A DNA stretch of 64,000 bases from Alopecurus myosuroides (GCA_028641055.1 CM054063.1:176954756-177018755); one strand, 5' to 3'. Positions 21,301-33,190 are shown, counted from the first letter of the stretch. The notes: generated from the sequence alone by a model not told the origin. A program made the numbers and translations.

Positions 21301-23077
21301 CTGGGTTTGCAGGCAAGTTATCACTCACATGAACCACTGTGTTCCTTTCAACATTGGTTACCGATACTTTCCGTTGTTCTTTTCTGCTAGCCTTAGTAGT
21401 AGTTGTTTCTGTTACGAACCCATCACATGAATCCCTTAACCTTGATATTGCCTCACCTCCCCTCCTATCACCCATTGTTTGAGCCAGTGTCTTACTAGCA
21501 TGCTTAGGTTGCTTTTGCTCGAGTCTGTTACCCGTTACTTACTGTTACTATTTCTATTACGTTGTGGGGGATCGATGTTTAATCAATCAATCATGCTAAT
21601 GTTACTATTAATAATAAATTTGATGATAAGGCACCGGCAGGAGGCCCATGAGAGGTTTTGGAGCCTGCTAGTGTCGACCCTAATAGGAAAAGGGTCTTGT
21701 CTACTGATCCATGATGAGCGCACTAACCGCATGTGGGAAGCGAGTATGGGCGCCCCCCTCAACTTGACCTGATTCGCATCTCGTCCAAATCGCCTCATTT
21801 AGTTCGTGTTTTCCATTTGCCGCATCATGTTTTTGCGAGCCCAGGCCAGGGTGGAACTTTCGTAGTCGGCATATAGGGGGACACGTTCTTAGAGTGCTAT
21901 GAGGGTCCATTTTCTTCTGGGCTCGATTAGCCGTGCGCCCAAGGTGCTTTGGGCTTGATGCGAAGAATGGTTGGTTGTGTAGAGTACCCCGCTTGGTGGG
22001 TTAGCTTCCCATCTGGCGGGTTATTCTTGCGTGTACGGCCAAATTGGTGCAACCCTGCAGGGATAATCTTCTCGAGAAGCCGTGTTTTCCGCGGTTATGG
22101 ATTACTTGGTGAAAGTACTGGCTAACAAGTACTCAGGACAACTTAAACATAATGATTAAACATGCTACACCCCATGATTAATAACTTGACTAGTAATAGG
22201 CTTATCGACACAATAATTTGAACCATCATTAATTTCAACCGTGTGAGTTATCCTCGGATTGCTTCTTTGGATAAGGGGCGAGATCCAGGATGGGTTTGCT
22301 TGAAGTTATATTCCAGTTGGTTACAATCCTCGATCTTATCTCCTTTCCGTTAGCCGGCAGTTGTAGTATGTTTCTGTAGTTGTGTAGAGCAGCCAGTTGC
22401 AGCATCTTTTATATCCCCTTCCTTTCCGTTGAACCCAAGGCATCTGTGCTTGGTGTTGACGGGTTACACTTTGGTGAATTGTGAGTCTTGCTTGCCAGTA
22501 CGTTTATGTACTGACCCCTTTGGGGCTGTGGTTTCCGCAGACGACGTTTCCGAGGATCTACATGGTGGCTACTACGTGGATCATGACGAGACTGCTGACG
22601 AGTAGATAGCGGACCCGGGCAGGATCCGAGATTTCGTGGATGGGCTCCGTCTGTTTGTTTCCGGCCTCTTAGGCCTATTTGGTTCTTGTCTGTACTCAGA
22701 CATGTTGAATGCTTCCGCTGTATCGTAATGATGTATTGTTGGGGCATGTGCCCTCTGAATGATTGTATTTGCTATCTCTGCTCTAATGAGAGCCATTTGC
22801 AACTTATTTCAATCTTTTGTGTCGTAGAGATCTGTTGTGATATCAGTTGTTCAACGCCGTTGACGTACCATGTGTGTATGGTTGAAGTACGTCGACGGAA
22901 GTGCCTTTGATCTCTAGTGGATAGTTTACATCGACGATGGAATAGCAGGGCTTGTGTTGTCGCGCATAAGCGCAGGCCTACCAGGAAGCTGGGACGTGGG
23001 AGCAGTTATGCCCCATAATCCAAGCATCTGCTATCCAGTTCGTACGGTGAGTATCCCCTAGAAATCAGGGTGCGACA
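18354..23077 (+). repeat. Element F, LTR3
   Basis: 4724 bases, ending GGGTGCGACA, then the duplicate ATATG. It carries private changes in its 3' part relative to LTR1 and LTR2: T at 19678, C in TTGCGTG, C in TATTACG, C in CCGGCAGG and TGACCCC. It has the same tRNA-like, tandem-repeat, exon-like and hairpin features as LTR1. Confidence 0.9.
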
Positions 23078-24435
23078 ATATGGGGCCCACACCATAGGGA
23101 GGCCCCCCCTCTGGACGCACCCAGGAGTGGTGTGGCCCCCCTGGCCGCCCACGAACATTGCCATGTCGCCTATTTATACCTCTCGGGGGGTTAACCTTAA
23201 ATACCCGAGCCTTTTCCACAAAAACATTTGCAGCCGCCGTCATCGCTAGCCCTAGTTCGGGAGGGTTCTGGAGCTCTTCTCGGCACCCTGCCGGGAGGGG
23301 GTAATCATCACCGGAGGGCTCTACACCACCATGCCCACCTCCGGAATGATGCGTGAGTAGTTCATCCTTGGACTACACGTCCATAGCAGTAGCTAGATGG
23401 TTGTTCTCTCCTCTTTATGCCTCATGTCTAGATCTTGTGAGCTGCCTAACATGATCAAGATCATCTTATTGTAATGCTACATGTTGTGTTTGCTGGGATC
23501 CGATGAATATTGAATGTTATGTCTAATGATTATAAATCTATCATGTTCTTTTCATGTGTATGATATTTATGATCTTGCATGCTCTCCATTGCTAGTAGAT
23601 GCTCTGGCCAAGTAGATGCTTGTAACTCCAAGAGAGAGTATTTATGCTCGATAGTGGGTTCATGCCTCCCTTTTACTCACGCTCGAGTGACAGAAACGTA
23701 ACAGGTGGGGGATGTGCTATTGTCATTAGGGAGAAAACAAAAATATTTACATTGTTTATATTACACACTTTGCTTAATGCGATTATCTGTTGCTTGCAAC
23801 TTAATATCCAAGGTTTGCTCGGATGACATTCTGAGGGTGGATTATTAGTCATAGATGCAGTTGGATAACGGTCTATGAATCTTGTTATAATGCTCGCATG
23901 AATCACATAGTAATCATCATGTCATGCATATGCACTACGGTGCAACCTTTATATCTGCCAATTGCCCAGGTGTAATTTGTTTACCCAACATGCTATCTAT
24001 CTGTTTTGGAGAGACACCACTAGTGAACTTTGGACCCCGGTCCATTAATTTTATACTGATAATACAACCACTGCAATCATTGTTTTGATATTGTTACTAT
24101 TGTTTTCCTACTGCCATCACTGTTCTCTTTTCATCTACTGCGAACAAGTACTGTTTTCCACACCATACGTTTCACCTCTTTGTTTTCAGCAAAACCGGTG
24201 AGATTGACAACCTCACTGCTTCGTTGGGGCAAAGCGATTTGATTGTGTTGTGTAGGTTCCACGTTGCTTCTGAACCAGTAGTGCGCCCTGCCACATCAGC
24301 TGCATCAACCTTCGGAAGTGATTTCTTTCTCCTACTGGTCGATTCAACCTTGGTTTCTTTCTGAGGGAAACTTGCTGTTGTGCTCATCATACCTTCCTGT
24401 TGGGGTTTCCCAATGAGTGCAAGTCCTGCACCATC
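23078..24435 (+). repeat. Element A, 5' LTR, right part
   Basis: Resumption of the A LTR after F; its first 5 bases are the right-hand ATATG duplicate. A GC-rich palindromic block (CACACCA at 23088 pairing with TGGTGTGG at 23128) and TATTTATA (23171) follow. It ends ...CACCATCA; with the left end TGAT this gives 4-bp inverted termini. A tRNA-Asp-type primer site starts 11 bases later. A region homologous to this LTR lies on the minus strand at 60543-61739. Confidence 0.75.
23171..23178 (+). promoter_or_regulatory. TATA-like box of LTR A
   Basis: TATTTATA about 36 bases after a GC-rich inverted repeat (23088-23135). The insertion of F lies about 95 bases upstream, so distal U3 sequence of A is now 16 kb away from this core promoter. 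Confidence 0.5.
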
Positions 24436-24446
24436 AAGCACTTTTC

Positions 24447-24464
24447 TGGCGCTGTTGCCGGGGA
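24447..24464 (+). other. Primer binding site of element A (tRNA-Asp type)
   Basis: TGGCGCTGTTGCCGGGGA matches the Athila-lineage site complementary to the tRNA-Asp 3' end with one change (GCT for GCC). Confidence 0.8.
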
Positions 24465-24622
24465 GAAAGAGGATTTCTGCAAGGGGAGTCTCTCACTTCC
24501 AGTCTCTTTAATTTGTTTTTGTTTTGCTTATTTTATTTTATTTTGTCCTGTTTGCTTCTCTATATCGAAAAAATAGTTCTTATTCTAGTTGTTATTTTTA
24601 TCCTGTTTTTAATCTTGCTAAA

Positions 24623-24796
24623 ATGATAACTCCTGAGAACACAAAGTTGTGTGACTTCACTAGCACAAACAACAATGATTTTATTAGCACACCTATTGCT
24701 CCACCTGCTCCTACTGCTGATTTTTATGAGATAAAGCATGCCCTGTTAAATCTTGTTATGAGAGAGCAATTTTCTGGTATTAATACTGATGATGCA
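24623..24796 (+). pseudogene. gag: Start of gag, element A, cut by element B
   Basis: The ATG at 24623 opens 58 codons (MITPENTKLCDF...), in the position expected for an Athila-type gag after the primer site and a U-rich leader. The frame is open up to the junction with element B at 24796/24797. No continuation of this gag was found to the right of B, so the right flank of the B insertion has been lost or lies outside the window. Confidence 0.5.
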
Positions 24797-26299
24797 TTAT
24801 ACGTCCATTTTGCATCACTATTTTATTTTTTTATGTTCTGTTATTCATTGATATATTTCATGTTATGATGCATTACTTATCTTATTTCATCTTATTTTGC
24901 ATGTTTCATATTTTTTGGAGAATAAACACCGGGACCATAAATCTGATGGAAAAATCATCGTCAAGATACCCTATTTCAGAAGATCAGAAGAAGAAGGGGG
25001 CATCGGGGATGTCTTAGAAGTCCAGAAGAGGCAGCTAGCCACGAGGAGACCCGGAGGGGGCCACAGGGGGCCCACACCATGGGGTGACGCCCCCTAGCCG
25101 CGCCGCCAGGTGGTGTGGCCACCCTGGCCCACCTCTGGTCGCCCCCGTTTCGCGTACTTGACCCCCAAGGAACCCTAAGCCCCAGAACATCATCGAGGAA
25201 ATATTCTGCCGTCGCCTCGAGGCGGAAAACAATAAGAGAGAGAAAAGCTCTCCGACAGGGAGAAATCTGCTGGGGAAATTCCACCCCGGAGAGGGGAAAT
25301 CGTCGCCATCGTCACCGTCATCACTCCGGGCTTCATCAAGATCATCATCGTCATCATCCGCACCACCAGCACCAGCACCCTCACCGTCGACCTTCATCCC
25401 GCTATAATAATTAGGGGTCTTTATCGTTGTTTTCCAGTAGACTCTCTCCTGGTGTGGATTACTTGTTAGTAGTTGATGTTTGCGAGATTTATCGTTGTTT
25501 GCACTTTATGACCAGATTGTTATTCACCATTATATCACCTCTGATTATGATCCATATGATGTCTCGTGAGTAGTTCGTTTAGTTCTTCAGGACATGGGAG
25601 AAGTCATGATGTTAGTAGTGGATTTATGTTGAAGTAATATCTAGTGGTTTGATATTTAAGTTGTGGTGTTATTCTTCTAGTGGTGTCATGTGAACGTCGA
25701 CTACATGACACTTCACCTTTATCGTCCTAGGAGGATGCATTGTGTATTTGTCTACTAATTGTGGGGTTGCCGGAGTGACAGAAACCTAAACCCCCGTTAT
25801 GAAACCGATGCACGAGGGAGTGTAGGATCCGAGAGTTTAAGGTTGTGGTTAGATTTATCTTAATTAGTTCTTGTATTTGCGGATGCTTGCAAGGGGTTTA
25901 ATCACAAGTATGTATTAGTCCTAGTTGGGTGATGCATTAGCATAGGTTCACCCACACAACACCTATCAAAACAATAAATATTAATCAACTGTATGAAGCG
26001 AAAGCACTTGACGAAATCCCCATGTGTCATCGAGAACGTTTAGTCACCATAAGCAAAACAACCGGCTTGTCCTTTGCTCTCAAAAGGATTGGGCCACTCG
26101 CTTCAATTATTATTACTGTTATTTATTTACTCGCACTTTATTTATCTGCTATATCAAAAACCACCAAAAACCTGTCTGCTAGTGTTTATTGTGAATTCTC
26201 TATCCAACCTACTTGTCAATACCTTATGCTCCTCGTTGGGTTCGGCACTCTTATTTATCGAAAGTACTACAATACACCCCCTATACTTGTGGCTCATCA
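24797..26299 (+). repeat. Element B (Athila-type Gypsy), first LTR
   Basis: A 1503-base LTR. The start TTATACGTCCATTTTGCATC corresponds to TGATACGTCCATTTTGCATC at 33205, so the TG terminus has mutated to TT. It ends ...GGCTCATCA. It contains a GC-rich inverted repeat (CACACCAT 25073 with TGGTGTGG 25111). The second LTR (33205-33272 plus 58617-60055) is the same length after removal of the nested element D, with many substitutions, so B is much older than E or F. Confidence 0.85.
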
Positions 26300-26310
26300 A
26301 GACTATTTTC

Positions 26311-26328
26311 TGGCGCCGTTGCCGAGGA
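26311..26328 (+). other. Primer binding site of element B (tRNA-Asp type)
   Basis: TGGCGCCGTTGCCGAGGA lies 11 bases after the LTR end and matches the tRNA-Asp-type site of Athila elements with one change. Confidence 0.85.
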
Positions 26329-26414
26329 GTGAAGCGCTATTGGTAAGTGTAATTGGTAAGAGAAACTTTTACAGTGAATGCTTTTTTTATTTCTGTCTGC
26401 TGTTTTATTTCACT

Positions 26415-27400
26415 ATGGATAGTTCATATGATTCTTTATTTAGGGGTACTACTACTGTTACTGCTAGGGTAATAGGTGACCCGTTATCTGCTGAATTGGA
26501 TCCTTATAAAATACCTATGAAAAATGTTGGACGTGTTCTGGATCATTCGCACGTATGAAAGAAGAAGCTAAATGGGACCTTCTTGACCGTATTCAAAAAA
26601 ATACTGAAGGATGGGAGAATGAAAAAGGTAGAAACTCAGTTATAAATTATGATTATGAATGCATTAAATCTTTTATGGGAACCGATGATTTCTATAATGT
26701 TAGTGTTGTTTGTGATCTTGATTCTCAATTTTTTGCAAACTGTCTTAAAGCTTCCGCTTCCTATCTTGATATTCCTAAAAAGGAGTTGAGCAACTATCAT
26801 GCACCTTATAAAGATATTGTGCATGATGTTAATCCTGTTGTGCCTGAGCCTTATATTGAGAAAATGCCTTTCCCTGCTAAGGTAAAAGAACACTCTATTG
26901 TAGCTAGTGCGGTTAACAAGAGTATAAAGACATCTATTGAACTTGATGAACAAATAACTGTTGAACCTGCAGTAGCTATAGTTAAAGATCTTGTCTGTGG
27001 AAATGTAGAGGATGAACATATTGTCTTCTATGAGGATGCTTCTAATATTGTCTCACATCCCAATAGACCTAAGAAAACTAGTGTTTCCGTGCTTTCTGTT
27101 AAGATTGGTGATCATTGCTATTATGGTCTGTGTGATATTGGTGCAAGTTCTAGTGCTATTCCTTATGAGCTTTATAAAGAAATCATGCATGAAATTGGTT
27201 CTTGTGAACTTGAAGATATTTATGTGGTTATTCAGCTTGCTAATAGGGGAAACTGTTTTTTCGATTGGTATTGTTAGGGATGTGGAATTTTTATGTGGTA
27301 AAACTAAATATCCTACTGATTTTCTAGTAATGGGTAAGGCTGCTAGTAAGACTTGTCCTATTATTTTTTGGTAGACCTTTCTTGAACAGTTGTGGCGTTG
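26415..27400 (+). pseudogene. gag: gag and protease of element B, deleted and frameshifted
   Basis: The ATG at 26415 starts a gag N-terminus (MDSSYDSLFRGTTTVTAR). After about 40 codons the frame stops at 26558 and jumps to the C-terminal part of gag (WDLLDRIQKNTEGWEN). The second primer-site copy of B at 60171 continues beyond this point (DNCYYGDGTVHPSDY), so the core of gag is deleted here. From about 27095 the protease follows with active-site motif CDIGASSSAIPYELY (Asp at about 27136). A frameshift near 27250 and a TAG near 27373 break it. In an intact element gag forms the capsid and the aspartic protease processes the polyprotein. Confidence 0.75.
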
Positions 27401-29320
27401 TTATAGATTGTAGGAAGAGAAAATTTTGACTAAATTTGATGGAAAATCTTATGAGTTTAATTTTTCCAAATTTGCTAGAGCTCCTTATGAATCTGAATTG
27501 CCTAATGAAAATTTTAGAGTTGAATAGCTTGCCTCTATTTCTCTTGCTCCTAACAATGCTTTGCAGCAATATATGGAGGACCATGAAAGTGAGGTCTTTA
27601 TGGAAGAGAGAAATGAGATTGACAATATTCTTTTTCGTCAACCGGTAATACTGAAACTTAATTTACCGGTGGAGGACTGGGTACCACATTACCACCCAAG
27701 GAGGATCCTGTTTTTGATTAAAAACCTTTGCCTAATGATCTTAAATATGCTTATATTGATGATAGGAAAATATATCATGTTATTACTAGTTCTAAACTTT
27801 CAGGTGAAGAAGAGGAAAGCTTATTGGGAATATTGAAGAAACACCGTGGAGCTATTGGATATACTCTTGATGATTTGAAAGGGATTTATCCCTCTATATG
27901 TCAGCATGTTATTAATATTTAACCTGATGCAAAGCCAGTAGTCGAACATCAACGCCGTTTAATTCCTAAGATGAAGGAAGTGGTAAGAAATGAGGTATTA
28001 ACACTCCTTGATGCTGGTATTATTTTTCCTATTGCTGATAGTAGATGGGTAAGTCTTGTGCGTTGTGTCGCTAAGAAGGGAGGAATGATTGTTGTGCCTA
28101 ATGAAAATAATGAGATTATACCTCAAAGAGTAGTAGTTGGTTATAGAATGTGCATTGATTTTAGGAAAGTTAACAAGGTTACTAAGAAATATCACTATCC
28201 TTTTCTTTTATTGATAAAATGCTAGAGAGATTGTCTAAGAAAACTCATTTTTGCTTTCTTAATGGTTATCCTGGGGTTTCCCAAATTGCTGTTATGGCAA
28301 ATGATCAAGAGAAAACAACCTTTACTTGTCCTTATGGTACTTATGCTTATAGACATATGCCTTTTGGGTTGTGTAATGCTCCTGCTACGTTTCAAATATG
28401 CATGTCTGCTATTTTTCATGGTTTTTGTGAAGAAATTGTGGAAGTATTCATGGATGATTTCTCCGTCTATGGAACTTCTTTTGATAACTGCCTGCACAAC
28501 CTTGATAAAGTTTTGAAGAGATGTGAGGAAACTAAGCTTGTTCTTAATTGGGAGAAATGCCACTTTATGGTTAATTAAGGAATTGTTCTTGGACATAAAA
28601 TTTCTGAAAGAGGTATTGAAGTTGACAGAGGTAAAGTGGAAGCAATAGAGAAAATACCCTGTCCTAGGAATGTTAAAGGTATTCATAGTGTTCTTGGTCA
28701 TGATGGTTTTTATAGGAGGTTTATTAAATATTTCTCTAAAATTTCAAAGCCTCTTACTAATCTTCTTCAAAAAGACGTACCTTTTGTTTTTATGATGATT
28801 GTAAGGAAGCTTTTGAAACTTTAAAGAAGGCTTTAACTACTGCTCCTATTGTTCAACCACCTGATTGGAATTTACCTTTTGAAATTATGTGTGATGCTAG
28901 TGATTTTGCCGTAGGTGATGTCCTTGGACAACGAGTAGATAAGAAGTTGAATGTTATTCATTATGCTAGTAAGACTCTTGATGCTGCTCAAAAGAATTAT
29001 GCTACCACTGAAAAAGAGTTCTTAGCTGTATTTTTGCATGTGATAAGTTTAGACCTTATATTGTTGATTCAAAAGTTACTATTCATACTGATCATGCTGC
29101 TATTAGATACCTTATGGAAAAGAAAGATGCTAAGCCTAGGCTTATTAGATGGGTGCTGCTCTTACAAGAGGTTGATTTGCATATCGTGGATAGAAAGGGT
29201 GCTGAAAATCATGTTGCTGATAATTTATCTAGATTGGAAAACATTGATTATGACCCTATTCCTGTTAATGATAATTTTCCAAGTGAAGAGTTGGCTGCAA
29301 TAAAGGTAAACTCCTAGGAT
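27401..29320 (+). pseudogene. pol: Reverse transcriptase and RNase H of element B, broken
   Basis: Recognisable RT blocks in order: YRMCIDFRKVNKVTKKYHYP (about 28140), YAYRHMPFGLCNAPATFQ (about 28340) and the catalytic FMDDFSVYG with FMDD at 28447-28458. RNase H follows with MCDASDFAVGDVLGQR (about 28887), TEKEFLAVF and [20 protein letters not shown] (about 29090), ending ADNLSRLEN. The enzyme copies element RNA into DNA. Stops or frameshifts occur near 27526, 27920, 28210, 28576, 28790 and 29040-29110, so the copy is inactive. The Athila lineage is indicated by these motifs and the tRNA-Asp primer site. Confidence 0.85.
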
Positions 29321-30664
29321 AGTCTATGGTATGCAGATTATGCTAACTTTATTGTTTCCAAGTATTTGCCTCCAACATTTAAAGCTCAACAAAGAAGAAA
29401 ATTCTTTTATGATTTGAGGCATTATTCTTGGGATGACCCACACTTATATAAAGAAGGAGTAGATGGTATTATGCAAAGTTGTGTTCCGAATCATTAACAA
29501 CGTGAAATGTTGAGAAAGTGCCATGGTAGTGCTTATGGAGGACATCATGCTGGAGATAGAACCGCATAGAAGGTTCTACAATCATGTTTTTATTGGCATA
29601 CTCTTTTTAAAGATGCACGTAAGTATGTTTTATCTTGTGATGAATGTCAAAGAGTTGGTAATATTTCTAGACGTAATGAAATGCCTGTGAGTTATTCTCT
29701 TGTTATTGAACCTTTTGATTGTTGGTGATTTGACTTTATGGGTCCGTTTCCTCCTTCGAATGGTTATACTCACATTCCTGTTGTTGTTGATTATGTTACT
29801 AAATGGGTAGAAGTTATACCTACAAAAAGTGCTAATGGTGAAACCTTGTTAAAAATGCTTAAAGATGTTATTTTCCCTAGGTTTGGTGTGCCTAGATATC
29901 TTATGACTGATGGAGGTTCTCACTTTATTCATGGTGGTTTTAGAAAAACCCATGCTAAATATGATGTTAATCATTGAATTGCCTCATCTTATCATCCTCA
30001 AACTAGTGGGCAAGTAGAATTATCAAATAGAGAAATTAAATCTATCTTTCAAAGGACTATTAATAAATCTAGGAAAAATTGGTCTGATAAGTTGAATGGT
30101 GCTTTATGGGCTTATAGAACTCCTTATAAAAATCCTATGGGTATGTCTCCTTATAAAATGGTTTATGGAAAAACTTATAACTTGACTTTAGAATTAGAGC
30201 ACAAAGCTTATTGGGCAGTGAAAGAACTTAACAAAGATTTAAAACTTGCTGGTAAGATAATAATGCTTGATTTGAGTTCTCTAGATGAATGGAGACGTGA
30301 AGCTTATGAAAATGCTAGACTTTTTAAAGAGAAAGTTAAACAATGGCATGATAGGAGAATTCTTAAAAGCGAGTTTCATGTTGGTGAGAAAGTTCTATTG
30401 TATAGGTCCCGTCTCAGATTTTTTGAAGGAAAATTACTCTCGAGATGGGAAGAACCTTATGTAATTGAAGAAGTATATCGTTCGGGTGCAATCAGAATTG
30501 CTTCCCTCAAAGACAACACTACACAAGTGGTAAATGGGCAAAGACTCAAACATTATATTTCCGGGGATTCTTATGATGAAGATGTTGATATTATTCAAGT
30601 AATGACTCCGGAGAAGTTTATTAGAGGGAAGATTCCAGAATCTGCAGAGTCCGTTTTAGGATAG
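29321..30664 (+). pseudogene. pol: Integrase of element B, broken
   Basis: A zinc-binding N-terminus (HGSAYGGHHAGDRT, then CDECQR) is followed by the catalytic core: first Asp in DFMGPFPPSNG (29732), second in MTDGGSHF (29909) and Glu in GQVELSNREIK (30017). The C-terminal part runs openly from 30092 to 30664 (RTPYKNPMGMSPYKMVYGK; WEEPYVIEEVYRSGAIRI). Stops at about 29494, 29567, 29726 and 29975 disable it. Integrase joins element DNA to the chromosome. There is no chromodomain, as expected for Athila elements. Confidence 0.85.
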
Positions 30665-30780
30665 GTAACAGTTTTGTTAAGAAAAAGTTTGCGTATCGCT
30701 TTCCAACTTTTATTTTTATCATATATGGAAAATATGAAAAATATCGAGCCGAAGAAGGGTAGGAGATGGTGCCCGACGAC

Positions 30781-30906
30781 ACCACACCACCTGGTGGCGT
30801 GGGCCCACCCTGGCCGCGCCACCCTATGGTGTAGGCGCCCGGAGCCCCTCTTTGACTCGTTTTTGACTTGCACCTTCCATTCGATACGTATGTTTCTGCT
30901 ATATAA
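30781..30906 (+). promoter_or_regulatory. Internal promoter-like region of element B
   Basis: A GC-rich inverted repeat (CACACCACCTGGTGGCGTGGG to CCCTATGGTGTAGG, 30783-30836) is followed by TATATAA at 30900-30906, about 100 bases before the second ORF. The same CACACCA...TGGTGTGG block occurs in the LTRs of A (23088) and B (25073) upstream of their own promoters. This suggests a second promoter for the downstream ORF. Inference from arrangement only. Confidence 0.4.
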
Positions 30907-30999
30907 CCCCTGGACCCCCGAGGTTCGTATACCATTTTCTCGTCATGTTTCTGTTTCGACCTGTTTTTGCCAGGATTTGTTTTCAGTTTTAGAAGCACC

Positions 31000-31539
31000 A
31001 TGGTCTCCGCCAACAACAACAAGGGAAAGGGACCGATGAAAGATGATCTCCAAGACCGGAAGCCGGAGGAGGATATCGAGAGTGTAGCTGAAGGAGATGT
31101 AGAAGAAAACCCGTGAGTGCTCCCACGCGCCACCGTCGCAAGCATTGGAGTGGTTGCAAAACCTTCCAAGCAAACGGCGAGGATGAGTACTAGAGGAAAG
31201 GCCCCGCGTCACTTCTTAGCTTCAAGGACACTACTTTTAGGCATTAAGAAACCTTTCCATACCTTAATTCATGGGTATCAATATAGGAGGGTACCCAAGG
31301 CCAAGTTGCCTTCTTGCTAGGATATGAGTCGTTCTAACCGTGCAGATAAAGAAAGCTCTTGATCTGAGGAAGTGTGGGAGAAAAATCTCGATGGCTGGGA
31401 TTCACCGTCTGACAAGCACGCGAACTGTATTGAGCACAATACAAAGATGATGCGTATGCTTATGTTCGCAATTGAAGATTTTAAGAGATCAGTTGATAAG
31501 CTTATTGAGAAGGATTCACCACCGCCACCGAAGAATTAA
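31000..31539 (+). pseudogene. Second ORF of element B (Athila post-pol ORF), broken
   Basis: The ATG at 31000 opens MVSANNNKGKGPMKDDLQ. After a TGA near 31112 and a frame change, a block reads MSTRGKAPRHFLASRTLLLG (about 31183) and GYQYRRVPKAKLPS. It ends KNLDGWDSPSDKHA... to TAA 31537-31539. It lies in the position where Athila elements carry an extra ORF after pol, sometimes described as env-like. I see no signal peptide or clear membrane segment, so no envelope function is claimed. Confidence 0.5.
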
Positions 31540-33190
31540 TTCGTCCTTGGTATTGGCATCCCCTTGGCTTGTTCCAAGCTTGGGGGAGTGTCGCGATATC
31601 ACACCTTTATATTTCACCTTTTACCTTTTAGTAGAGTCATATCATGAGTAGAGAAATTATCATATAGGATGTTTTGCAGTATGGAAGTATCACTATTTAG
31701 TTGGTTATCGTTGTATCCCCTGGTTTGAGTTGCCGTAATGGAAAATAGATGAGAAGTTTCGTCGTTTACTTTCTACACTTTATTTTAGTTTGCAATTTTT
31801 GTTATTTTGTTGATCTTGTTATTAGTATTGGTATCAATATTAGAGCATCAAGTTAATATAGTTGGTTTTGGCGAACTTAGCATTGGTCAGTAGTAACAAT
31901 ACGTTGAGACTTAAGTAGAAAAGAGGGAGTTGCATGTAGATATATTATTCCATGATCTTTCTTTCTTGTTGCCTCATAAGCTTAGTATTCTCAAGTAAGA
32001 TTGTTTGTACCTCCAAGGAAGATTGCATGATTGGTTTTATCATATGTATATTTGTTTGTTTTCCCTGAACTCTTGTGCTTGCTACCCAGCCTTGCTAGCC
32101 AAAAACCTGTACTGAGAGGGAATGCTTCTCGTGCATCCAAACTTTGAGCCCCCAAACAATGCCATTTGTGTCCACCATACCTACCTATATGTGGTATTTA
32201 ACCGTCACTACAAGTAAATTGCTTGTGTGCTACCTCTAAAATCTTCAAAATTACACCTGTTTTGTGCCTCTGTTTTAGCTCACGAGGACGCAAATAGAGA
32301 ATCTTTATCTCACTTGTTGATTGGACTTTACACACCTGGACTAGTGGCTTCACCCGCTTATCCAACTGATAAAAGAGCTGGTAGCAGGGTGCCCATCCCT
32401 AAACTTAATAATACAAATTCTCTTCACTATTTTGTGCCCCTTATTTATCAGTCAAAGCATAATTGTGTAAACAAAATAGAAAGAGGGATGACCTTCTATA
32501 CTAGTTGTGTCCTTCAATGGGAGCCGCTCTTGTGAAGTCTAGTTGCTTGTGACGTACTGTATTTTCTATTTGCCATTCGTTGACATAAACATACACCACT
32601 CTCAAAATTGTTTTCAATGACTATGTTTATCAAATGAAGAGCTATAGCACATGAGTTAATCCCTGCTTCCCTCTGCGAAGGGCCTATCTTTTACTTTTAT
32701 GTTGAGTCAGTAACCTACTCATTTCTGTCTTAAGCAAGCATTTGAGTTGTTGTGATCCATCCATCTATATGTTGATTTACTCAATCATGTCCTTTATTCT
32801 TCCTTGTTTAGTACAAATGTTTTTATCTAAATGAACACCACTTTGAAAATCATCAATGATTGCAAAGAAATTGTTATGATTGAGCATGTTAAACTTTGCA
32901 TTATAAGCTCTAATATAAAGACTCTGATCAAAAGATAAGTACACTGTTAATTGTTCTCAAACCAAGAAAAAAGTTTTCCCTTACCAATTATGATTTCCTT
33001 TTTGCACCTTTATTGTGATTTCCTCTACTTGTTTCAAGTTTAATTATATGAGAGGAAGTTGATGTCTAAAATGACTTGTGCAATGATAGATGTGATGCTT
33101 CTTGTCCGTATTTTATTTATCGACACCTCATTCCATAAACTTGTGGTCATGTTTACCGAGTTCAGTTTCGCTTGGGGACAACCGAGGTCT
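31540..33190 (+). other. Non-coding 3' region of element B
   Basis: 1.65 kb without a recognisable frame. It begins with CAAGCTTGGGGGAGTG (about 31577), almost the same as the polypurine tract at 33191 (AAGCTTGGGGGAGT), so a second, internal polypurine tract is possible. The rest is AT-rich, as in other Athila 3' regions. Confidence 0.6.

Larger units (their letters stand above)
7127..23077 (+). mobile_element. Element F: three-LTR non-coding retrotransposon array
   Basis: A 15.95-kb structure in the order LTR (7127-11849), internal (11850-12737), LTR (12738-17461), internal (17462-18353), LTR (18354-23077). The repeat period is 5611 then 5616 bases. One perfect 5-bp duplication (ATATG) flanks the whole array, so it sits at a single insertion site in the LTR of element A. 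Each internal unit has an initiator-Met primer site and a polypurine tract but no gag or pol, which fits a LARD-type non-autonomous element. By eye the LTRs differ at about ten positions, so the insertion is young. The middle LTR is a recombinant of the outer two. Confidence 0.9.

Noticed and set aside
7127..23077. Assembly duplication as the sole cause of the third LTR
   Set aside because: Not fully excluded, but the ordered switch of variants in the middle LTR and the different G-runs are not expected from a simple copy error.
31000..31539. Envelope gene of element B
   Set aside because: No signal peptide, cleavage site or membrane segment is visible; only the position after pol suggests it.
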